Positions 34,099 through 43,093 of a stretch of 55,846 bases of DNA are shown piece after piece. Source of the stretch: Cyanobacteriota bacterium (GTDB taxonomy: Bacteria > Cyanobacteriota > Vampirovibrionia > Gastranaerophilales > UBA9971). Location: positions 1 through 55,846 of the forward strand of contig JAKLDH010000005.1 in NCBI GenBank assembly GCA_022703625.1, given 5' to 3'. The notes under the pieces were generated by a model. The model searched no databases. It worked only from the letters and a program-made list of their open reading frames with translations, and was not told where the DNA came from. Each line of letters begins with the position of its first letter. Within the stretch, counting starts at the first letter, position 1. Position numbers and translations under genes: made by a program.

Positions 34099-34821
34099 TT
34101 AACCCCTTTTTTGCGCGATAAATTCGACGTGCCAGTTTAAAAAATCAATCTTGCCAAAGAACTTAGAGTACCATTTCGGCATAAATCTTGAATTAATTTC
34201 AATAATCTTAAAATTATTGTCTAAAAGCATTGTTTCAACTTCTTTTATGGATGTTTTATAAAGTCCCCAATCTCCCCACATTGTTGAATAAGAAGTTATA
34301 TTTGCTTTTCTAAAGATTTTTGTAAGGAAAAAAGCTGTTTTATCAGGGAAATAGTGAAAGGGATATGTTGCATGTCCTCCTTGTAATGAAAGAAAAGGAG
34401 GAAAGCTTAAATATAAATATCCGCGCTTTTTAAGATTATCTTTGATATTTTCAACAAATAAAGCTTGTTTTTCTTTGGGAATATGCTCTATAACTGAAGT
34501 ACAGAATATAAAATCAACGGGAGCGGTTTTATAGCTGATAAGATCAGCTTTTTCATAATTAATATTTTGTTTTTCGGAAATTTGAGAAGAAGAATAATAA
34601 TCTACAGCTTTAACCTGTTGGAAATAATCGGCTAAAACCGAAGAATAACCGCCATATCCACAGCCATAATCTATTACAGTTGAATTACAGGTTAAGTTTA
34701 ACTTGTTTTTTAATGTTTTTATTATATTTTCAGCTTGAAATTTTTGGAAAATAAAATAGTTTTGACCTCTTTTATTGTACAAATTTATTAATTTTATACA
34801 GAATTTCACAAAAGTAATCAT
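34099..34821 (-). CDS. SAM-dependent methyltransferase
   Basis: 240 aa from ATG 34821. Longer starts (34857, 34893) overlap the upstream GT2 by up to 62 bases. VIDYGCGYGGYSSVLADYF and FIFCTSVIEHIPKEKQALFVENI mark a class I methyltransferase of the ubiE/Methyltransf_11 type. It lies between the GtrB-like and GT39-like genes, suggesting action on the same sugar. Substrate unknown. Confidence 0.8.
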   Translation of the reverse strand: MITFVKFCIKLINLYNKRGQNYFIFQKFQAENIIKTLKNKLNLTCNSTVIDYGCGYGGYSSVLADYFQQVKAVDYYSSSQISEKQNINYEKADLISYKTAPVDFIFCTSVIEHIPKEKQALFVENIKDNLKKRGYLYLSFPPFLSLQGGHATYPFHYFPDKTAFFLTKIFRKANITSYSTMWGDWGLYKTSIKEVETMLLDNNFKIIEINSRFMPKWYSKFFGKIDFLNWHVEFIAQKRG

Positions 34822-34831
34822 CTTTAATGCC

Positions 34832-35788
34832 TTAATGCTTGCTTTTTGCTTTTTCATTTTCCAGTTTTCTAAGTTTATACTGGATATCTTCAAGGAGTTT
34901 TCTGTTTACTGCAAGTAAATCAGCCATGAAAGCCACAAGAATTGTTTGAAATCCCATCCCCAGGAAGATGGCGGATAAGATTAAAGAATGCAGATTTCCT
35001 CCGCCCTCACCAATTAATACAAAATAAACATATCTAAGTCCGATTATAAAACCAACCCAGAATAAACCAAAACCTATATAAACAAAGTATTTAAAGGGAT
35101 TATAAACCACAAAAAACCTGAGCATGGTTAAAATAGAGGTCCGTATATAGCAAGAAACGCTTTTTATAAGCTTGGATTCTCTTAAATCTTTGTTAACCCT
35201 TATGGGTACAGACATTATAGACATGTTTTTTTCGCCAGCCTGAATAATTGTTTCAAGAGTATATGTATATTTGCTGAAAACGTTTATCCGCATTGCCGCA
35301 TCTTTACTAAAAGCCCTAAATCCGCACGGGGCATCTTCTACGCAAGTATTACTCACCATTCTGACAACAGAGCTCCCTATTTTTTGAAGGATTTTTTTTA
35401 AAGGCGAAAAATGTTTTATTTGTTCTATAGGTCTTGCGCCTATTGTGATATCAGCTTTTCCTTCAAGGATAGGGCGGGATAGAGCGGGAATATCATGCGC
35501 GTTATATTGATTATCAGCATCAGTATTGACTATTACATCAGCGCCAAGATCAAGGCAAGTGCTAATTCCCGCCATAAATGCGCTGGCAAGCCCTTTGTTT
35601 TTATTAAAACAAATTATATGGTCAGCCCCGCATTTTAAAGCGATTTCAGAAGTTTTATCTGTACATCCGTCATTAATTATAAGCCATTCAACTGATGTAA
35701 AGCCTTCAACGTGTCTTGGCAATTGAGATAATGTTTCCGGCAGGGAGTTTTCTTCATTATAGCAAGGGATTTGAATTATTAATTTCAC
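34832..35788 (-). CDS. Polyprenyl-phosphate glycosyltransferase, GtrB/DPM1-like GT2
   Basis: 318 aa. IIQIPCYNEENSLPETLSQL, INDGCTDKTSEIA and VNTDADNQY (DAD at 90-92) form a dolichol-phosphate-mannose-synthase-type GT2. Two C-terminal helices (about 228-250 and 262-286) match bactoprenol glucosyltransferases such as GtrB. It should load a sugar onto undecaprenyl phosphate for the two GT39 proteins. First gene of the leftward operon, divergent from the oxidoreductase. Confidence 0.85.
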   Translation of the reverse strand: MKLIIQIPCYNEENSLPETLSQLPRHVEGFTSVEWLIINDGCTDKTSEIALKCGADHIICFNKNKGLASAFMAGISTCLDLGADVIVNTDADNQYNAHDIPALSRPILEGKADITIGARPIEQIKHFSPLKKILQKIGSSVVRMVSNTCVEDAPCGFRAFSKDAAMRINVFSKYTYTLETIIQAGEKNMSIMSVPIRVNKDLRESKLIKSVSCYIRTSILTMLRFFVVYNPFKYFVYIGFGLFWVGFIIGLRYVYFVLIGEGGGNLHSLILSAIFLGMGFQTILVAFMADLLAVNRKLLEDIQYKLRKLENEKAKSKH

Positions 35789-35809
35789 GCTCTCACCCGA
35801 AAAGTATAA

Positions 35810-35899
35810 ATATACTAAACGACAAAACTAATTAACATAAATTGTTTACGCGATAATGAGTAAAACTCGTTAAATGTAAACATATTAATGATTTTTAGC
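35810..35899. repeat. Repeat R3, copy 1
   Basis: About 88 bp beginning TATACTAAACGACAAAACT and ending TTAATGATTTTT. A second copy is at 46511-46600 (roughly 80 percent alike by eye). A small hairpin in the centre is kept with different loops (AATGAG/CTCGTT here, AATGAG/CTCATT there). It occupies part of the 227-bp divergent promoter region between the GtrB-like and oxidoreductase genes, so it may influence both. Confidence 0.55.
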
Positions 35900-36015
35900 A
35901 TAAACTTTATTTAAATTTTACTTTTTAATTGTTGAGGTGGCAAGAACTTTATTATTAGATAAATTTTTAAATAAAGTGTAAAATTAAATAATAAATAATT
36001 GTGGGAAAATAAAGT

Positions 36016-37527
36016 TTGAGCAAAAAACAGGCGATTATAATAGGAGCGGGACCTGCGGGGCTTACGGCGGCTTATGAACTGCTTGAAAAAACAGACATTG
36101 TTCCTGTGATCTTTGAAGAAAGCGGGCTTATTGGCGGGATATCAAGAACCATCGACTATAAAGGCAATAAAATCGACATCGGTGGGCACAGGTTCTTTTC
36201 AAAGTCGGAAAAAGTTGTGTCCTGGTGGCAAAATATGTTGCCTTTAAGCGGTAATCCCGATAAAACAGATAAAATAACGCTTTTAAGACAAAGAGTTTCT
36301 AGAATCCTCTTTCTAGGTAAGCTTTTTGATTATCCGATTTCTTTAAACGTCAATACTTTAGCAAATCTTGGCGTTTTTAGGGTCTTGAAAACAGGATGCA
36401 GTTATTTAAAAGCTAAAATTTTTCCGATAAAATCAGAAAAAAATCTTGAGGAGTTTTTTATAAACAGATTCGGAAACGAGCTTTATCAAACGTTTTTTAA
36501 GGATTATACAGAAAAAGTCTGGGGGGTTTCCTGCAAAAATATAAATGCAGAGTGGGGAGCGCAGAGGATTAAGGGGCTTTCTATCGCTAAAGCGGTTTCT
36601 CACTTTATTAAAAAGATCTTTTTTAAAGATTTTATAAAACAAAATAAGATTGAAACAAGTCTTATAGAACAATTTATGTATCCTAAATACGGACCAGGTC
36701 AACTTTGGGAAGAAGTAGCGGAAAAAATTCTTCAAAAAGGCGGTAAAATATATTTAAATCATAAAGTTACAGGAATAAAAGCTGTTGGAAACAGTATTTC
36801 TGCCATAATAGCGGAAAATCAGGATTCAGGGATAAAGTTTTTTGCGTCGGCTGATTATTACTTCTCGTCAATGGCGATTAAGGATTTAATAAGCTGTTTT
36901 GATTATAATACGCCGGATAACATAAAAGAAATAGCTGATGGGCTTATGTATCGTGATTTTATAACTGTCGGCTTATTGTTAAATAGCATGAAGCTTCAAA
37001 ATAATACATCTATAAAGACAATAAACAATATAATTCCTGATAATTGGATTTATGTTCAGGAAACAAGCGTTAAATTAGGCAGAATTCAGGTTTTTAATAA
37101 CTGGAGTCCTTATTTGGTAAAGGATTTAAATAAAATTTGGCTTGGATTAGAGTATTTTTGTAATGAAGGCGACGATCTCTGGAATAAAAAAGACGAGGAA
37201 TTCAAGGAATTTGCGGTTAATGAGCTTGTTAAACTTAATATTATAGATAAAAATGAGGTTATAGATTCTGTTATAATAAGATATAAAAAGGCATATCCGG
37301 CATATTTCGGGACATATCCAAGATTTGACGAGATTAAGGAGTTTTTAAACAGGTTTGAAAACTTATTCCCGCTTGGAAGAAACGGTATGCACAGATATAA
37401 TAATATGGACCACTCAATGCTTACAGCAATGCAGGCGGTTGAAAATATCATTAATAAAGAACAATCTAAAGAAAATATCTGGAATATAAATACAGAAAAG
37501 ATTTACCATGAAAATAAAAACGCTTAA
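36016..37527 (+). CDS. FAD-dependent oxidoreductase, UDP-galactopyranose mutase/amine oxidase-like
   Basis: 503 aa, TTG start at 36016. [18 protein letters not shown] (5-22) is the Rossmann GxGxx[24 protein letters not shown] (40-62) is the second FAD-binding block, common in FAD proteins of glycan clusters. [12 protein letters not shown] and [16 protein letters not shown] complete the fold. These are often annotated as protoporphyrinogen-oxidase-like. The actual reaction is unknown. It overlaps the following GT39 gene by 20 bases. Confidence 0.75.
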   Translation: MSKKQAIIIGAGPAGLTAAYELLEKTDIVPVIFEESGLIGGISRTIDYKGNKIDIGGHRFFSKSEKVVSWWQNMLPLSGNPDKTDKITLLRQRVSRILFLGKLFDYPISLNVNTLANLGVFRVLKTGCSYLKAKIFPIKSEKNLEEFFINRFGNELYQTFFKDYTEKVWGVSCKNINAEWGAQRIKGLSIAKAVSHFIKKIFFKDFIKQNKIETSLIEQFMYPKYGPGQLWEEVAEKILQKGGKIYLNHKVTGIKAVGNSISAIIAENQDSGIKFFASADYYFSSMAIKDLISCFDYNTPDNIKEIADGLMYRDFITVGLLLNSMKLQNNTSIKTINNIIPDNWIYVQETSVKLGRIQVFNNWSPYLVKDLNKIWLGLEYFCNEGDDLWNKKDEEFKEFAVNELVKLNIIDKNEVIDSVIIRYKKAYPAYFGTYPRFDEIKEFLNRFENLFPLGRNGMHRYNNMDHSMLTAMQAVENIINKEQSKENIWNINTEKIYHENKNA

Positions 37528-39238
37528 GCCAAATGTTTATTTTATAGCATTGATTTTTATTGTTATAATCGGCTCATTAATAAGGTTTTCTGGAATTGAT
37601 AAGGCTGATGGGCTCTGGTATGATGAGATATTGTCATATTCTTTGTCTAAAAATGCTTTTCCTTTTGGGATTATTGATACAGTAATGAAAAACGAGTTTC
37701 AAGGGGTTCTGCATTATCTTTATTTGGGCGTATGGATGATTTTTTTCGGGGAAAGTGATCTTTCATTAAGGCTTTCATCGTTTATTTTTGGTATAATGCT
37801 TATTCCTGCAATATATTTGCTTGGCAAAGAAGTTCATTCAAAAGGATTTGGGCTTTTTATAGCTTTGATGACGGCGTTTAATCCGCTGTTAGTGTACTAT
37901 TCACAGGAAGTCAGACCTTATTCTTTGTTGTCTTTTCTTGGCGTATTGTCATTTCTTTTTCTTTTCAGGGCATTAAGACAGCCTGATCGGTTAAATTTCT
38001 TTATATATGGGCTGGCTAACGTTTTGATTCTTTATACATATACGATAGGTTTTGTTTTCGTATTTCTACAGGTAGCAGTATTATTGCTATATTTAAAATT
38101 TACGCAAAATATGGCATTAAAAAAATTTGCTGTTGCCGCTTTAAGTGTTTTAATTTTGTATTTACCTTATTTAGCTTCTGTTATAAGTAATTTTTCTTAT
38201 TATTTCAGCTCTGCATTTATTGAACCGTTTTTTTATTCTGATTTTACTTTCTATGGCTTGCTTATTATGCTTCAGGATTGGTTTACACCCCTGTTATTCG
38301 GCATATATCGTTATAATGACGGTCTTTATAAAGAAATTTTTCTAAGCGGGTTAAATGGTCAATTTGTGTTCTTTTTGTTAATTATGTCAGTGGTTTTAAC
38401 CTTGTTATTCGGCTTAATTGCTTGTATATCAAAGGAAAAAAGGTTAGCTCTTTTGATTTTCCTGCCCTGTTTTGCCTTTTTAGGGTTTGAGTTTCTGGCG
38501 GATTTATTCGGCAGCTTTTGCCTTGTAACAAGGCATACATTGCTGGTTTTCCCGCTGATTTTGCTGTTATGCTGTTTAGGCTTATATAAATTTGCAAACA
38601 GAAAGGGCGTTGCGGTCTTTATTTCGGGGCTTTTGTTGTTTTATTGTTTAAATTTTATAGGAGAAGACTCTGTTGCAAGGTGGGAAAGAGGCGGTATCAA
38701 GCCTGTAGTAGGATTTTTAACCGGTTATAATCTTGGGAAAGACGATATTGTTTTAGTCCCAAGCCACAGTGGGTTTATAAAAAAATGCCTGCCTACGGTG
38801 AATACACTTGATATTAATTATATGGAAGCGGTTTTTCTTGATAAATCCAAGCTGTCATTGAAAAAATTTATTGCGAATCAGGAAATTATCAATAAAACAA
38901 ATAAAAACAATAGCCATATTCTTTTAAAGACTTATTTAATACAGGAGAAGCCCTCTGTTTCTCTTGAAAACTATTTAAATAAAAGCATTACAGGCTTAAA
39001 AAAGGGAAGATATCTAATAATAATAAGAAAAACGGATTATGCTTCTTTTGAAGAAAATGAGTTGAAAGAAATTCTTGAAAATCCGCAAAAATACAAGAAT
39101 ACAGCCATGTTTAGGATGTTTACGTCTAAAATAGTTAATGATTTGATTAAAATAAGCGGGAAAAGCCTCGATTTTATTGAAAAAAAAGAAGTTAAATCTA
39201 TTTGGACGGTATATATATTTAGAAAAGAGCTGATTTAA
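37508..39238 (+). CDS. GT39-like (ArnT/PMT) integral membrane glycosyltransferase, paralogue
   Basis: 576 aa. It matches the 619-aa protein at 32237 along its length: [13 protein letters not shown] (D39, E40), [16 protein letters not shown] and a similar soluble C-terminus ending in [11 protein letters not shown]. About 12 membrane helices. Last gene of the polysaccharide locus. AAGCGTTAATACGCTT just after the stop may terminate transcription between convergent genes. Likely transfers a different lipid-linked sugar in the periplasm. Confidence 0.85.
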   Translation: MKIKTLKPNVYFIALIFIVIIGSLIRFSGIDKADGLWYDEILSYSLSKNAFPFGIIDTVMKNEFQGVLHYLYLGVWMIFFGESDLSLRLSSFIFGIMLIPAIYLLGKEVHSKGFGLFIALMTAFNPLLVYYSQEVRPYSLLSFLGVLSFLFLFRALRQPDRLNFFIYGLANVLILYTYTIGFVFVFLQVAVLLLYLKFTQNMALKKFAVAALSVLILYLPYLASVISNFSYYFSSAFIEPFFYSDFTFYGLLIMLQDWFTPLLFGIYRYNDGLYKEIFLSGLNGQFVFFLLIMSVVLTLLFGLIACISKEKRLALLIFLPCFAFLGFEFLADLFGSFCLVTRHTLLVFPLILLLCCLGLYKFANRKGVAVFISGLLLFYCLNFIGEDSVARWERGGIKPVVGFLTGYNLGKDDIVLVPSHSGFIKKCLPTVNTLDINYMEAVFLDKSKLSLKKFIANQEIINKTNKNNSHILLKTYLIQEKPSVSLENYLNKSITGLKKGRYLIIIRKTDYASFEENELKEILENPQKYKNTAMFRMFTSKIVNDLIKISGKSLDFIEKKEVKSIWTVYIFRKELI

Positions 39239-39251
39239 AGCGTTAATACGC

Positions 39252-39674
39252 TTAATTCTCTAGTAAAAAGGTTTTAATTGCTTTCTCGTCTTGTAGGAGC
39301 TTTTTTAAAGCCAGGAACGTTAGTTCTTTTTTGCTTTTAAGACATTCTGATAAGAGCTCAAGTTCTGTATCAGTAATATTTTCAGAGATTGTTTTAACAA
39401 GGGCTTTTCCCCTGTTTAAAAAAGGCTCTTCTTCAGGGCTTAAAGGGCTTTTTACAAAAGGTTCTCCTTCTCCTGTCGCAATCCATTTAAAACTATATTG
39501 TTCATCAGGCATTTTTTTAAGTATTTTTTCCGCTAAGTCATAAGGAAATTTTACTTGTTTTCCTGCTTCAATGCTGTTTATTCTGCTTAGTTTTTCGTCA
39601 AGGAAACATGCAAACTTGACCTGGCTTAAGCCGGTCTTCTGTCTTATATATTTTAGTCTTTCAGATGTGTTCAT
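39252..39674 (-). CDS. XRE-family phage repressor
   Basis: 140 aa from ATG 39674 (MNTSERLKYIRQKTGLSQ). An upstream ATG adds an unlikely hydrophobic leader. The five-helix HTH (residues 4-60: SQVKFACFLDEKLSRINSIEAGKQVKFPYDLAEKIL) is Cro/CI type. The C-terminal part is helical, with no peptidase S24 motif, so there is no self-cleavage. It faces the divergent region 39675-40049 with a consensus promoter, the usual lysogeny switch layout. Confidence 0.75.
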   Translation of the reverse strand: MNTSERLKYIRQKTGLSQVKFACFLDEKLSRINSIEAGKQVKFPYDLAEKILKKMPDEQYSFKWIATGEGEPFVKSPLSPEEEPFLNRGKALVKTISENITDTELELLSECLKSKKELTFLALKKLLQDEKAIKTFLLEN

Positions 39675-40049
39675 AATAAAAAATAATAACAAAAAATTAA
39701 TTAATAAGGATATTCCCCTTGACATTAAGGACAAAATTCTTTACAATATAGCTTATATATTATATCAAATAGAATCACTTATAAACTTTAACTCAAAATC
39801 TCAGTCTTTTCAATAAATTTTAGGCTTTTGGCGAACTAATGCCTTGTTAGAGTTTAAATATCAAGTTGTGGGTTACTTAAATTTTATAAAAAACATTTTA
39901 AAAATAAATGCTTTTTGGGGGATTTATTACGTTTATTAACATTAATTTATAAAAAATATGGGTTATTTCAAGTATAAAAAGGTTGTTTGGCTAATAATTC
40001 GGTATTGTTAGCTTTATTCGCCGGTTTATGACAATAAGGGGGTAGCTAT
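39675..40049. promoter_or_regulatory. Divergent control region beside the XRE repressor
   Basis: 375 bp without a convincing gene. TTGACA (39719-39724) and TACAAT (39742-39747), 17 bases apart, form a strong rightward promoter. CCTTgacattAAGG at 39717-39730 overlaps its -35 and could be an operator. Two further sites share CTAAT...TTGTTAG: 39836-39850, and a longer imperfect palindrome at 39990-40012. The 300-base leader then ends at an AAGGGGG ribosome site. Confidence 0.6.
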
Positions 40050-40304
40050 ATGAGTTGTAAAGAGATTTTCCTTGAAGACTTCATTTCCGAAATCGTTGAG
40101 GATGAGCAAAAATTGAACAGATTCAACGTTTATTTTAAAAGGTGGATCAGTAGATATACATCCTTAAAACAGCTTACTGAAAAAATAAATATATATGATA
40201 ATGTCGAAATTCTTATACTGGATAAACATAAGTTTTTAGATGAATTGTATAGGTTATCAGACACAAAGTTGATAAAATCTTCTATATTTCAAAGAAAATC
40301 TTAA
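40050..40304 (+). CDS. Hypothetical early protein, 84 aa
   Basis: Strong AATAAGGGGG site before ATG. The product is charged and helical (IVEDEQKLNRFNVYFKRWISRYTSLKQLTEKI) with no membrane segment or known motif. It is the first gene downstream of the putative repressor-controlled promoter, so it may be an early regulator or antirepressor. No family recognised. Confidence 0.5.
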   Translation: MSCKEIFLEDFISEIVEDEQKLNRFNVYFKRWISRYTSLKQLTEKINIYDNVEILILDKHKFLDELYRLSDTKLIKSSIFQRKS

Positions 40305-40424
40305 TCTTTTTTTACAAATCTTACTTCAAAAAATTGCTAAAATATAAATATCATCAAAAATAAATCCAATGTTTTTATTCTAAGTTTTTGGGTTTATAAA
40401 AAGCAGTCAAGTAATTTAAAATGG

Positions 40425-40454
40425 TTGAGATTTTAAATACCGGTTTTATATAAT
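40425..40454 (+). promoter_or_regulatory. Promoter candidate for the 126-aa early gene
   Basis: TTGAGA (40425-40430) and TATAAT (40449-40454) lie 18 bases apart, about 90 bases before the GTG start at 40550. The rest of the 245-bp gap is AT-rich without repeats or frames. Confidence 0.4.
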
Positions 40455-40549
40455 TATTTTCACGCTGTTTTAATTGGTGGTGTTCCTGTTCTGGCGCTTA
40501 GCGGAATGGCTCGGCGGATTCTTTAAGAGATCGACAAGGGGGTTTTGAA

Positions 40550-40930
40550 GTGCTTAAATGTTGCGGTAAACAAATTAAACCTAAAAGATTCAGTTTTACT
40601 GACGATGACGGACTTAAAGTTTTAAAAATCGGCTATTGCAGGAATTCAAGCTGTGGAATCCTTGTAATAGAAATAGAGTCAATCACTCTCTTCGGTAAAG
40701 TTCAAAAAGAAACCTTGCGGGGCAAGAAAGCCCTCAGGTATATTGAAGATAACAAGCATAAGCTTCTGGAAACCAAGCGCCACAGGCAATATAGAAATAA
40801 CACCGCTAAGGGATTCTGCTATTCAAACACTTATTGGGATTTGAAGAAAAACAAAATCCGTCTGGAAAGACGGGAGCTGGCGACTGACAGGCTCATAAGC
40901 AAGGAGGAAATTGATCTTATCGTGGCATGA
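40550..40930 (+). CDS. Zinc-finger-like early protein, 126 aa
   Basis: GTG start with an AAGGGGGT site, the same purine-rich signal as at 40050. Cysteines at positions 4-5 (KCCGK) and 30/35 (YCRNSSCG) suggest a CxxC-type zinc ribbon in the first 40 residues. A basic region follows (KLLETKRHRQYRNNTAKGF). Size and Cys layout recall Ogr/Delta late activators, but similarity is not convincing. Possible transcription activator of late genes. Confidence 0.45.
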   Translation: MLKCCGKQIKPKRFSFTDDDGLKVLKIGYCRNSSCGILVIEIESITLFGKVQKETLRGKKALRYIEDNKHKLLETKRHRQYRNNTAKGFCYSNTYWDLKKNKIRLERRELATDRLISKEEIDLIVA

Positions 40931-41026
40931 TAAGCGTTATAGCTTTGAATATTAACGGGCAAAGAGGGTTTAAATCCTCTTTGTTCAATATAAGGGGATA
41001 ATTTAAAAATTTTAAATACAGGCGAT
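40931..41026. other. Gap before repeat R4b, nothing recognised
   Basis: About 96 bp. It contains AAAGAGGGTTTAAATCCTCTTT (40970-40984 region), an imperfect hairpin that may terminate the early transcript. No reading frame. Confidence 0.3.
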
Positions 41027-41674
41027 GACCGATAATATTTATTATGTAAAAACCAAGACAAAAGCATACATTTGTAAGCATAGGGGGTTTCAGGGGCTCT
41101 CCCCTGACACTCTTGTCCCCTTGGGGTTTAGTTTTTCTTTTCTTTTGATGCCTAAGGCACATTCACAGGGAAATGTTACTTGGATTGAGTCCCAAGTGTC
41201 CCGCTTTGCGGGTTCTTTTCTTTTTGCGTTCAAAAAGAAAAGAAAATGAAGAAACGGTAAGTATTGTATTGGAGGCTGGATAGAAAAGCCTTTTAATTTC
41301 CATGTTTGTTCATTTCTTTTTCTTTTTGACGCAAAAAGAAAAAGAAACGAACCAAAGAAAAAGAAAAACGAACATGACAAACTGACATATCGGTCAGGGG
41401 CAAGCCCCCGAACCCCCTCGTGTTTAAATGCATGTTTTTTGCTTTTGTCTTTTTTTGCCTTTATCTGATTTTTGCCTAAAATTTGAGCAGAATAAAATTT
41501 CTGAAAATCCGAAATTATATTTTAGATAAAAATTTTCGGGATTTCAGAAAATCATAAATTCGCAAAATTTACAGCCTCCAGGATCGATTTTAAGCCCGAG
41601 TTAATTTCTTACGGCAGGCTTAACTAAATAAAACCTTAAATTCAGGCGAAATTACATAATAAATATTATCGGTC
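41027..41674. repeat. Inverted-repeat element R4b (648 bp) with internal fold-back
   Basis: The 23-bp ends, starting GACCGATAATATTTATTATG at 41027 and mirrored at 41652-41674, are perfect inverted copies. Inner blocks are also inverted: CATAGGGGGTTTCAGGGGC (from 41079) against GTCAGGGGCAAGCCCCCG (from 41393), and TTTTTGCGTTCAAAAAGAAA against TTTTTGACGCAAAAAGAAAA. Shares its ends and inner blocks with R4a at 3094-3365. Small frames inside are low-complexity and judged non-coding. No transposase. Confidence 0.75.
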
Positions 41675-41790
41675 TTAATTTGTTTTTTATAACAATTTTC
41701 GTGTTTTTATTCTTTTAATTGCAATTTGGCATTAATTTTTATTTTTAGCGGGGTTATCTTTATAGTGGCAGTAAAAAGGAAACCGTTAAA

Positions 41791-42579
41791 ATGTTAAATG
41801 CTCTTACAAGAAAATTATGGGGAACCGCTTTAATTGAACAGCAGGTCTTAAAAGTCGGCGATGAATTATTTCAAAAAATGCCTGCTCAAAAAAAGAAAGC
41901 TGAACAGGTTTTAAAAGATGCCGCTGATAAGTTTATTCCCGGAAATAATATAAAAATTAATTCCATGACAACTTCTGAATTTCTGGAGCAGCCTAAGCTG
42001 ATTGCTTTTTGCGACCAGGTTTCGCCTTTTCAAAGCAACATAATTCTTAATTTTAAACGACTAAAAGAAAAACCGAAAGAATTTATTTGTGATTTTGTTC
42101 ATGAATTAACCCATGCTCTACAGGATACAAGGCAAAAAGCTCTGTGGAAAAGAGAAAGAGTTAATAAAGAATTGAAACTCGGGAATTTTTCATTCGGCGT
42201 TTATGATCGAATATTGAATAATTTGGATAATTATCAAATAACCTCCAATGATTTTAACGGAACTAAATTTAAGGCTAAAGCAAATAAAAAGCTTGAAAAG
42301 ATTATAACTAATACTATGCGAAAAAGTGTTGCTCCGTTTCTCTTTTTTGAACAAACTGAAAAAGTCAGGGTTGTTTATAAAGAAATCATGTTAAGGGCTA
42401 TAAACGAAGTTCAGGCATATAAAAACGAGGCTTTATTCGTTAAACAACATAATTTGCCTGTAGATAAAGGGGGTTTATTTTATCTTGAAGTTCATAAACA
42501 AATTATTAATCATGCAAAAGAAGATTTAAAAAAATTGAAAGACAAAGATTTTGTTTCCTCTGTTATTAAAAACGCATAA
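41791..42579 (+). CDS. Putative HExxH metallopeptidase-like protein
   Basis: 262 aa. FVHELTHALQDTR (about 108-120) contains HELTH, the zinc-binding HExxH motif of metallopeptidases, in a helical context. The rest is helical and charged with no membrane segment or signal peptide. A third zinc ligand could be E or H in RAINEVQAYKNEALF (about 208-222), which suits gluzincin-like folds. No named family can be assigned. Position beside tagged and accessory genes suggests a moron. Confidence 0.5.
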   Translation: MLNALTRKLWGTALIEQQVLKVGDELFQKMPAQKKKAEQVLKDAADKFIPGNNIKINSMTTSEFLEQPKLIAFCDQVSPFQSNIILNFKRLKEKPKEFICDFVHELTHALQDTRQKALWKRERVNKELKLGNFSFGVYDRILNNLDNYQITSNDFNGTKFKAKANKKLEKIITNTMRKSVAPFLFFEQTEKVRVVYKEIMLRAINEVQAYKNEALFVKQHNLPVDKGGLFYLEVHKQIINHAKEDLKKLKDKDFVSSVIKNA

Positions 42580-42604
42580 TTTTTATTCCGGACTGTTTTG
42601 TCGT

Positions 42605-43027
42605 TCAGGTAAGTAGGTTTAAGGTTTTTGCAAGTGGGAGCTGATCCTTTTTTATTGAAACCGGAACTTTATCTATTCCCGCATCCCTTATTGCCGCAAA
42701 GCGGTGTCTTCCGTCCATTATGCCCGCTTCAATTCCCCTTGAGGTTTTGCTTACCGCAACTAAAGAAGCGTAAATCGGTTCCGATGTTTCAAAAATATAT
42801 TCTTTTGCTCTGTCATATTTTGTTTTAACTCCGCCTACAGCATTTTTGCCGACATAATAATGCCGGTCCGCCGATAAAAGTTTGTCCAGCTTTTTAACGT
42901 CAACATTAACCAGACTAAAATCTTTTTCATAGCCGGGAGCCAGCATAAATCTTGCGGGGTTTAAATATCTTGCGGGGCTTGCGGCAAAATACGGCTGTTT
43001 ATTATAACTATTTAAACTTAATTGCAT
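42605..43027 (-). CDS. ParB/sulfiredoxin-like domain protein with N-terminal PxF leader
   Basis: 140 aa. GIMDGRHRFAAIRDAGIDKVPVSI (about 102-125) is the ParB/Srx-fold core (GxHRxxA). The segment before it supplies the ALVxV strand. It lacks the HTH of true ParB, so it is more likely an enzyme (NTP- or ADP-ribosyl-related) than a partition protein. The N-terminus (LNSYNKQPYF) has the short PxF leader shared with three other genes here. Confidence 0.55.
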   Translation of the reverse strand: MQLSLNSYNKQPYFAASPARYLNPARFMLAPGYEKDFSLVNVDVKKLDKLLSADRHYYVGKNAVGGVKTKYDRAKEYIFETSEPIYASLVAVSKTSRGIEAGIMDGRHRFAAIRDAGIDKVPVSIKKDQLPLAKTLNLLT

Positions 43028-43093
43028 TTTTTACTCTTTAGTTGTTTTAATTAATCCTATAAAACAACTGAATTTCTAAAATTGCCTAAATAA

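Noticed and set aside
41090-41380. Reading frames of 74-96 aa within R4b
   Set aside because: Low complexity (runs of F, K, S) arising from the A/T-rich fold-back arms, and present on both strands.
42605-43027. ParB partition gene of a plasmid
   Set aside because: Only the ParB/Srx fold is present. There is no HTH domain and no ParA or centromere-like repeats nearby.
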